This document shows positions 29,021 through 34,948 of a stretch of 34,948 bases of DNA, piece after piece. Within the stretch, counting starts at the first letter, position 1. Each line of letters starts with the position of its first letter. The notes beneath the pieces are model-generated. The model searched no databases. It saw only the letters and a program-made list of their open reading frames with translations, and was not told the DNA's origin. Position numbers and translations under genes: made by a program. The stretch is from a virus, in IMG/VR virus record IMGVR_UViG_3300022700_000127, positions 1 to 34,948 of that record; one strand, written 5' to 3'.

Positions 29021-31015
29021 ATGAGCATTAAGACAAATATAAAAATACAAACTGAAGATGGTAGAAATTTAGATTATACTACTCCTGAAGAGTTAGATAT
29101 AACTCTAAATAGAAAAGCTGATGATAATAATCAACCTGATTCAAGATTTGGTGAATTCTCATATAGTTTTTCTCTACCTAAGACAAGGAATAATAACAAA
29201 ATTTTTAATTATGCCAACACGTTTAATTCACAAAGGAAATTCAAAGTTAATCCCATCAACGTCAATGTATTTAATAACGACACGTTGGTATTATCAGGTT
29301 TGTTGGAACTCGAATCAATCAAAAGAGACAGTTATGATTGCAGGTTTTATTCTAAATTGACAGAACTAGTAGATGCTCTTGAAGATGTTAATCTAAGAGA
29401 CATTGATACAATGCCAATGATTGATGATTTTCAGTATGAACAGACCATAAGAGACCATATAAATGCGGAATATAAAGACAGTGATGAGACATCATATCAA
29501 TTTCCACTTATATTTTATAACACATTCTTCACTCCATATGGTGTTTATGATAATATGACAGACCTTGAAGGGTATGATTTTCCTGATTCTGGTGACAGAC
29601 CACAACAAAATTTCTACTATATTTTAAATAGAACACCTACACTTGATGACAATGAGTTTTATTTTCATCAATTTCCAGTGTGTTTTTATTTAAAATCAGT
29701 TTTAGAAGGTCTATTAGAGTATGCAGGATGGTCATTGTCCGGTTCATTTTGGGATACACCAGAGGCTAAGAAAATAATTATGACATATGCTGGTGAAAAT
29801 GATGTATATGATTCATCTACCCTGTGGAAAAATACTTCAACTGGTGAGTATATTGCTCCAACTGGTGATACATTAACACCACCATCTGGATATGTTGTGG
29901 CAATTAATACCAATGAATTTTTACCTGACATGGAAGCATTGGATTTTTTAAAGTCAATTATCAATATGTTTAATATGTATTTTTTTATTGACATTAATAA
30001 TCGAATTATTTCAATGGAAAATTATGATACTGTATTTGGACACAATGTAGCACCATATGATTTAAATAATAAAATTGATTATGATACCATATCTATATCC
30101 ACAGTTGAAAGTGATAATTTCTCAATAGTGTTTGAAGAGCCAGAAAATAAAAATCATTTAGGTGATAATTATTTCTTTGGTAAAAATGATAATAATGCTC
30201 TTAATTTAGAAAACTATAAGAAAACATCAAATGCTTTTTATGATGGTGTTTATAATAATAAGGTAGACAGTGACAATGAAATTGAAATAAAATTTGCAGC
30301 ACCTAAGATAAAGCGAATGCATATAAGAAATGTTGAGAATTATGATGCAAGTATATTGAACCGGGGTTACAAAACATTGTTCATACCTGATATGTCAGAG
30401 CAAACAAGATATGACAATGGAAATAATTCATTTAATGGTGGAACAGGTGAGACAGTGGTTTATAATGAAGAAGATACTATTAAATTCAAAGGTAAACCAA
30501 TGCTAATGTATTATTATGGCATATCAAATTCTGATTTTGAGCAAACATCTGGTGATGGTAATTCTGGTGATTATTTTTATCTTAATATGGATGGTGTAAA
30601 ACAGAAAATAGGTATAGCCTCACCATTTGCATATAAAGCATATAGAGACGTTATAAACACTCAATTAGAAAAAGGGTCATCTGGTAGCACTGCTTCAATG
30701 TACGGCTCTTATTTGCAAACTATTTATCTTATGATGGGTAGTAGTTATTCCAATCCACCACGATATAGTTTAACATTTGGAGAAAGTTATTCAATGGTAG
30801 ATACTCTATTTACAAGATTTTATCAAAATAGAATTAACAGGTATAAAAATTCAGAGGTGATTGAAGGTACAATTAGAATAAATGATACTGATTGGAAAGA
30901 GATGACATTAAATCAACCGTTATTATATAATGGTGAAATATATTCACTCATGTCAATAGACAATTATAGTATAGTAACAGGTAGTGCAAACATAAAAATG
31001 ATAAAACATCTATAA
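29021..31015 (+). CDS. Distal tail/baseplate hub-like protein
   Basis: 664 residues. The N-terminus (ELDITLNRKADDNNQPDSRFGEFSYSFSLPKTRNNNKIF) is the recurring start of a tail protein family in Bacteroidota phages that sits beside the tape measure. It has F.ysfslPkT.nN followed by a beta domain with VFNNDTLVLSGLLELESI. Residues about 215-245 (QFPVCFYLKSVLEGLLEYAGW) and 305-330 (LPDMEALDFLKSIINMFNMYFF) resemble the helix-strand pattern of phage hub proteins. The remaining half is beta-rich with a Gly/Asp-rich insert. It ends 5 bp before the tape measure gene. Dit/Tal-like function is inferred. Confidence 0.65.
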   Translation: MSIKTNIKIQTEDGRNLDYTTPEELDITLNRKADDNNQPDSRFGEFSYSFSLPKTRNNNKIFNYANTFNSQRKFKVNPINVNVFNNDTLVLSGLLELESIKRDSYDCRFYSKLTELVDALEDVNLRDIDTMPMIDDFQYEQTIRDHINAEYKDSDETSYQFPLIFYNTFFTPYGVYDNMTDLEGYDFPDSGDRPQQNFYYILNRTPTLDDNEFYFHQFPVCFYLKSVLEGLLEYAGWSLSGSFWDTPEAKKIIMTYAGENDVYDSSTLWKNTSTGEYIAPTGDTLTPPSGYVVAINTNEFLPDMEALDFLKSIINMFNMYFFIDINNRIISMENYDTVFGHNVAPYDLNNKIDYDTISISTVESDNFSIVFEEPENKNHLGDNYFFGKNDNNALNLENYKKTSNAFYDGVYNNKVDSDNEIEIKFAAPKIKRMHIRNVENYDASILNRGYKTLFIPDMSEQTRYDNGNNSFNGGTGETVVYNEEDTIKFKGKPMLMYYYGISNSDFEQTSGDGNSGDYFYLNMDGVKQKIGIASPFAYKAYRDVINTQLEKGSSGSTASMYGSYLQTIYLMMGSSYSNPPRYSLTFGESYSMVDTLFTRFYQNRINRYKNSEVIEGTIRINDTDWKEMTLNQPLLYNGEIYSLMSIDNYSIVTGSANIKMIKHL

Positions 31016-31020
31016 TACAT

Positions 31021-33858
31021 ATGGCTAAAAGAAATGTAGCATTTGATTTAGACTTTAATGTCCAAGGTCAAAAAAGTATTGGTCAATTGGAAAATACTAT
31101 TGAGCAGATTAATGAAGAGATTAAAAATGTTGATACTAATTCAGATGCGTTTAAACAATTATCTTCTCAAGCACAACAGGCTAATTCTAAATTAAAAACC
31201 ATAGATCAATCTATGGAAGGTGTAACTTCCACAGAAAAAGCGGAAGGAGTTGTTAGACTTGGAGAAGGATTAGCAGGTGCTTTCGAAGCTGCAGCAGGAG
31301 CATCTTTGCTGTTTGGTGAACAAACATCAGAAGAACTTGAAAAGGTAATTCAACAAGTAGGTGGATTAGTAGCTGCTATGGATGGTATTCGTAGAGTAAC
31401 AGAAGCTCTAAGTGCTGAAAATTTAAGATTTGTAAAGGCAGCAGTAGCTGGTTTTAAAAGGTCGGCTGTTGCAGCTAAATTCTTTGGTAATGCTACTCGT
31501 GCTGCAGTTACAGCGACAGGACTTGGTATTATAATAACACTCATTGGATTGATCATTGCCAATTGGGATAAATTAACCTCATTTGTCAAAGACAATATGG
31601 AGAGCATTAAAAAATATATAATGTTTGCTTTACCACCGTTGTATGTAATAATTGAAGTAGTTGAAGCAATTCAAGAGAAGTTTGGTTCACTTGGTAATTT
31701 AGTTAAAGGTGTTGGTGCTGCTATTAAGCAAGCATTTACATTTGATGGTAGTGGGTTAGAAGGTATTAATAATGCATTTGATGAAACAATTGAAAAGCAA
31801 AAGGAAATTAATAGACTTGAAGAGGAAAGAAATGAACTTGCTCAAGAAAGAGAGCAATTAGAGAATAATGGTCTTAGGATTATTAAAGCTCAAGAAGATA
31901 CTGAGAAAGAAGTTCTTAATGTTAGAGAGCAAATGCTTATTGATCAAAAAGAGAATCTTCAACAATTGAAATTACAGAGGGATTTAACTGAGGATGAGAA
32001 AGAAGAACTTAGAGATGTTAAAGTAGAACTTGAAATAATTAGAATAAAGAGAAATCAAATAAATGAAGAGGAAGAGGAAGCTGCTGAAAAACGTAGAAAG
32101 GAAAGAAGAGAAGAAAGACAAGCACAAAGAGAAGCAGCACAAAAAAGAAGGGAAGAATTATTAAATGAGATTGAACTTCTTCAGAAGCAAAATGAAATAG
32201 AGAGTGATAGTTTAGAATTTCGTAGAAGATTATTAGAAATTGAAAGAGCAAAAACTGAACTGGCAAAGGAAGACATTCAATTACAATTCGATTATCTAAA
32301 AACATCTGAGAACATTGATGATGTTATGCGTGATGTTATTGACAATAGTGATGTTATTAACAATATAAATGAGAAGAGAAACGAAATTGAAAATGATTAT
32401 TTGCTCTCACAAAAAGAAAAAGATAGATTACTCGATGAGCTTGAAGCAAAAGAAACTAATTATCTTAACGAAGTAATGGGTAAACTTCAAGATATAGGGG
32501 GGGAACTTAATGAAGAAGAAAGACAAAGATTGGTAAATCTTCAACGTCAAAGAGAAGAATTAAAACTTGAAGAAGAAAGGCTTGAACTTACTAAAAATAA
32601 TAATCAAGATAGAATTGATGGATTAAGAGATGAGCAAGAAGAAATTCAGAAAAGAATTGATGCTCAAGATGATTCTCTGGAAGGTCAAAAAAGAGCAGCA
32701 GAATTAACTGAGGAAAAACAAAAATTAGAAGGTGATATAATTAATCTTCAAAAAGATAATGCTCAAATTGAAAGAGATAATGCTGAAATTCAAAAAGATA
32801 AAAATGATTTAAGAGAGGATGAAAAAGAAATTATTGCTGAAATAATAGCTGAACAGAAAAAATCAGGTGATCAGGCAGAAGATAATAGGGATTCTACAGT
32901 TAAATTTATTGAAGATGTGTTGGAATTTGCTAAAGTTGGTGCAGATGCTATTGGTAATATAGGTGAATTAAGTGCTGCTTTAAATCAAAGGCAAATTCAA
33001 CAAATAGAAGATCAAATTATTGATGCAAGAACAGAACTTGAAGAATTTTATGATTATCAGGAAGAGAGAGAAGCTGAACTGCAAGAGCAAAAAGAAGAGA
33101 ATAAAAAGAAAGAGGAAGAACTTGTTGAGTTACTTAGAGATGCTGAAGGTGAGAGATATGACCAAATTAAAGAGCAATTAGCTGGTGTAAGAGAAGCTGA
33201 ACAATCAAGAGCAGACCAGCAAGCAGTATTAGACCAGCAACAAGCAGAAAGAGAACATAAATTAGCACTCTTGGAATGGAAAAGAGAAAAGAAATCATTG
33301 GAAGCTGAAAAAGAAATGGCTGCATATAGAAAAGCACAGGCAGCTATTGATGCAACCATTCAAACAACTCTTGCTGTTATTCAAGCATTGCCAAACATTC
33401 CACTTTCAATTGCTATTGGTGTGATGGGAGCTGCTGGTGTAGCTTCAATTTTAGCACAACCACTTCCATCTACTAAAATGCCACCTAAACCTGAATCACC
33501 AGAAGCAATTGATGCTGGTGGTGATGGTAGAAGAAGATATGCAGAGGGTGGTTATCTTGATGGTAAATCACACAGTCAGGGTGGTATTCCTATTGAAGCA
33601 GAAGGTGGTGAATATATTGTAAATAGGGATTCTACTTCAAAGTATTATCCAATTCTTGAGGCAATAAATGCAATGAAGTTTCAACAAGGTGGTATGGTAT
33701 CGCAAACAACACCTCAAATTGAGCAAACTGAAGGTGACATTATAAATTATGACAGACTTGCTCAGGCAATGGCAAATCAACCTATTATGGCATCTTGGAC
33801 TGAAGGTGAAAATGTAGGTAGAAGACTTAAATTTACTGAAAATAGAAGTAGCATATAA
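31021..33858 (+). CDS. Tail tape measure protein
   Basis: 945 residues. It sets tail length and probably assists DNA passage. An N-terminal helical part contains a hydrophobic hairpin (about 160-216, ATGLGIIITLIGLIIANW and FALPPLYVIIEVVEAI). Long Lys/Glu/Gln coiled coils cover about 250-760 (RLEEERNELAQEREQLEN, QKRIDAQDDSLEGQKRAAEL). A second hydrophobic segment lies at about 785-818. The C-terminus (AEGGYLDGKSHSQGGIPIEA, EGGEYIVNRDS) is a hallmark of tape measures in this host group. At about 1.5 angstroms per residue, a rule known for tape measures, the tail would be near 140 nm. No muralytic domain is visible. Absence of a tail-sheath gene favours a siphovirus. Confidence 0.88.
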   Translation: MAKRNVAFDLDFNVQGQKSIGQLENTIEQINEEIKNVDTNSDAFKQLSSQAQQANSKLKTIDQSMEGVTSTEKAEGVVRLGEGLAGAFEAAAGASLLFGEQTSEELEKVIQQVGGLVAAMDGIRRVTEALSAENLRFVKAAVAGFKRSAVAAKFFGNATRAAVTATGLGIIITLIGLIIANWDKLTSFVKDNMESIKKYIMFALPPLYVIIEVVEAIQEKFGSLGNLVKGVGAAIKQAFTFDGSGLEGINNAFDETIEKQKEINRLEEERNELAQEREQLENNGLRIIKAQEDTEKEVLNVREQMLIDQKENLQQLKLQRDLTEDEKEELRDVKVELEIIRIKRNQINEEEEEAAEKRRKERREERQAQREAAQKRREELLNEIELLQKQNEIESDSLEFRRRLLEIERAKTELAKEDIQLQFDYLKTSENIDDVMRDVIDNSDVINNINEKRNEIENDYLLSQKEKDRLLDELEAKETNYLNEVMGKLQDIGGELNEEERQRLVNLQRQREELKLEEERLELTKNNNQDRIDGLRDEQEEIQKRIDAQDDSLEGQKRAAELTEEKQKLEGDIINLQKDNAQIERDNAEIQKDKNDLREDEKEIIAEIIAEQKKSGDQAEDNRDSTVKFIEDVLEFAKVGADAIGNIGELSAALNQRQIQQIEDQIIDARTELEEFYDYQEEREAELQEQKEENKKKEEELVELLRDAEGERYDQIKEQLAGVREAEQSRADQQAVLDQQQAEREHKLALLEWKREKKSLEAEKEMAAYRKAQAAIDATIQTTLAVIQALPNIPLSIAIGVMGAAGVASILAQPLPSTKMPPKPESPEAIDAGGDGRRRYAEGGYLDGKSHSQGGIPIEAEGGEYIVNRDSTSKYYPILEAINAMKFQQGGMVSQTTPQIEQTEGDIINYDRLAQAMANQPIMASWTEGENVGRRLKFTENRSSI

Positions 33859-33880
33859 AAAGCACTTAATCAAAAAATAA

Positions 33881-33889
33881 TCGTTATTA
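33881..33889 (+). promoter_or_regulatory. TCGTTATTA motif, candidate late promoter for head genes
   Basis: Exact 9-mer in the 55-bp gap between tape measure and protease genes, 33 bp before the ATG at 33914, followed by an A-rich stretch. Confidence 0.5.
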
Positions 33890-33913
33890 TTTAAAGTAAA
33901 AAAATAAATTAAT

Positions 33914-34948
33914 ATGGAAAATGATTATCCGGTTTTTGAATTTAAAATAGATGAGAATGGGACTTCTACTGGCATGTTAGGTATTTCACTTGTTGATGAG
34001 CCAGCAGTTGAGTCAGAATTTCTTACTTTTAATTCAGAAAAAGTAGTTGATAAACCACAATATATCTTTTTAAAGGATGAAAATGGTCAATATAAGAAGG
34101 AGTTATTAGGTGCTGCATTGAGACCTGACATTCCAATTCTTAGAAAAGATGAACAGAGTGGTTCATATTATTATGGAGTTTTTAGAAAAGATACAATCGA
34201 AAAGATTAGAAATAAATTTCATAAGCAAAAAAATACTTCAAATGTTAATCTTCAACATGATCCTAATATAACAATTAATGCATACCTCAATGAATCTTAT
34301 ATTATCCAAACTCAGCAGCAATTAGACGCTGTTAAAGCAATGGGTATTGAAGATGTTGAATTAGGTAGTTGGATTGTAAGATATAAGATAGAATCAGATG
34401 AGTTATTTGAGCAGATTAAAAATGGTGAGATAAACTTAAATGGTTTTTCAGTTGAAGTGTTATTAAATAAAGAGTTAATAGAAGCAAATAAAAATAATTT
34501 TAATCAAAATAAATCAATTATGTCAAAATTTAATGAGCTTTTAAATAAGTTTAAACAAGTTCTTTCTGAATTTGAAGAAGAAGATACTTCAGGTGAAGGT
34601 GGTTCTGATGAAAATAAATTTGAAACAGCTAAAATTGCTGGTGAAGATGGTCAAACCATATCTTGGACTGAAGTTGAAGAACCTGCGTATTATGTAAATG
34701 ATGATGGTTCTTTAGGTGATTCTCTTCCTGATGGTACGTATGACCTTGAAGATGGTCGTCAAATTATAATTACAAATGGCGTTGTATCTGAAATAAAAGA
34801 AGCTGGTTCTGAAGAAAATGAAGAAGGTGATATGAATAGTGAAGATAATTCACAAAATTCAGAAGGTACTTCAAATGAAGAGGGTTTAAATAAAGAAGAA
34901 GATAAACCCAATTCTGAAGGTAATTCTGAAAAGCAGAACATGCAAGGT
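33914..34948 (+). CDS. Prohead protease (XkdF-type) fused to scaffold, N-terminal part
   Basis: 345 codons up to the window end; the gene continues in frame at base 100 and ends at 462, 465 residues in all. The first 200 residues match XkdF-like prohead serine proteases: GMLGISLVDEPAVESEFL near the start, NVNLQHD with the likely catalytic His115, GSWIVRYKIESDELFEQI, and NGFSVEV with Ser179. From about 203 on it becomes scaffold-like: MSKFNELLNKFKQVLSEF, then acidic linkers and a coiled coil. The protease would process the scaffold and capsid shell during maturation. The capsid gene is next. An internal ATG at codon 203 could start a separate scaffold. Confidence 0.87.
   Translation, partial: MENDYPVFEFKIDENGTSTGMLGISLVDEPAVESEFLTFNSEKVVDKPQYIFLKDENGQYKKELLGAALRPDIPILRKDEQSGSYYYGVFRKDTIEKIRNKFHKQKNTSNVNLQHDPNITINAYLNESYIIQTQQQLDAVKAMGIEDVELGSWIVRYKIESDELFEQIKNGEINLNGFSVEVLLNKELIEANKNNFNQNKSIMSKFNELLNKFKQVLSEFEEEDTSGEGGSDENKFETAKIAGEDGQTISWTEVEEPAYYVNDDGSLGDSLPDGTYDLEDGRQIIITNGVVSEIKEAGSEENEEGDMNSEDNSQNSEGTSNEEGLNKEEDKPNSEGNSEKQNMQG
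34520..34522 (+). other. Candidate internal start for a nested scaffold protein
   Basis: An in-frame ATG at codon 203 of the protease gene follows an A/T-rich leader (CAAAATAAATCAATT) much like those before separate genes here. It falls where the protease domain ends and the scaffold-like part begins (MSKFNELLNKF). Translation from it would give a 263-residue scaffold, as lambda Nu3 arises inside gene C. Confidence 0.5.
34850..34948. repeat. Terminal direct repeat, right copy
   Basis: Identical to bases 1-99. Annotate only one copy of the sequence when the genome is written as a circle. Confidence 0.93.

Noticed and set aside
29272-29280. Antisense exact TCGTTATTA inside the baseplate hub-like gene
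   Set aside because: It points away from any minus-strand gene and is a single intragenic copy. It is reported in the motif finding as a counter-example but not annotated as a promoter.
32039-32305. Antisense open frame rich in Phe and Leu over the tape measure gene
   Set aside because: Antisense of GAA/AAG-rich coiled-coil codons naturally gives Phe/Leu-rich open frames. No promoter or leader is visible on that strand.

Overview
The window looks like the complete circular genome of a tailed phage of Bacteroidota (Caudoviricetes, probably with a long non-contractile tail). The first 99 bases are identical to the last 99, and one open reading frame runs in frame across that junction, so the molecule is most likely a 34,849-bp circle, or a permuted linear genome assembled as a circle. 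The sequence is strongly AT-rich. Most starts are preceded by A/T-rich leaders rather than Shine-Dalgarno sites. Host-type promoters match the Bacteroidota -7 box TAnnTTTG, and two tail proteins carry segments resembling SprB adhesin repeats. Together these point to a Bacteroidota host; the genus cannot be told from the sequence.

Layout. A divergent promoter region (16858-16992) splits the map. Leftward runs a short operon for a ribbon-helix-helix protein, a 55-aa protein, a conserved hypothetical, a KilA-N/T5orf172 protein and a 109-aa protein; it ends at a structured non-coding region (14078-14990). Rightward runs everything else: a replication initiator with an iteron-like array inside its gene (probable origin), a sigma-like protein, a CPYC membrane protein, a second sigma-like protein, several very small genes, an M15 endolysin, TerS, TerL, a tail chaperone with a probable -1 frameshift, tail completion proteins, two large tail proteins, the tape measure, prohead protease/scaffold (across the contig ends), major capsid, probable tail tube, adhesins and fibres, holin-like genes, portal and head-tail adaptor.

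How it may work. Host-type promoters drive the rep and sigma region. A different motif, TCGTTATTA, occurs upstream of five structural transcription units (482, 2172, 7537, 25163, 33881). Two copies sit just after intrinsic terminators. I infer a late promoter class read with help from one or both phage sigma-like proteins.

No integrase, CI-like repressor, DNA polymerase, helicase, tRNA or CRISPR array was recognised. The single Rep with its iterons implies theta replication on host machinery; the lifestyle (lytic, or plasmid-like episome) is open. The main things to follow up are the TCGTTATTA/sigma system, the dual-coding frameshift in the tail chaperone, the iteron origin, the 35-bp element repeated in the non-coding region, and the recurrent TTTTAAATTAAAA start-proximal element.
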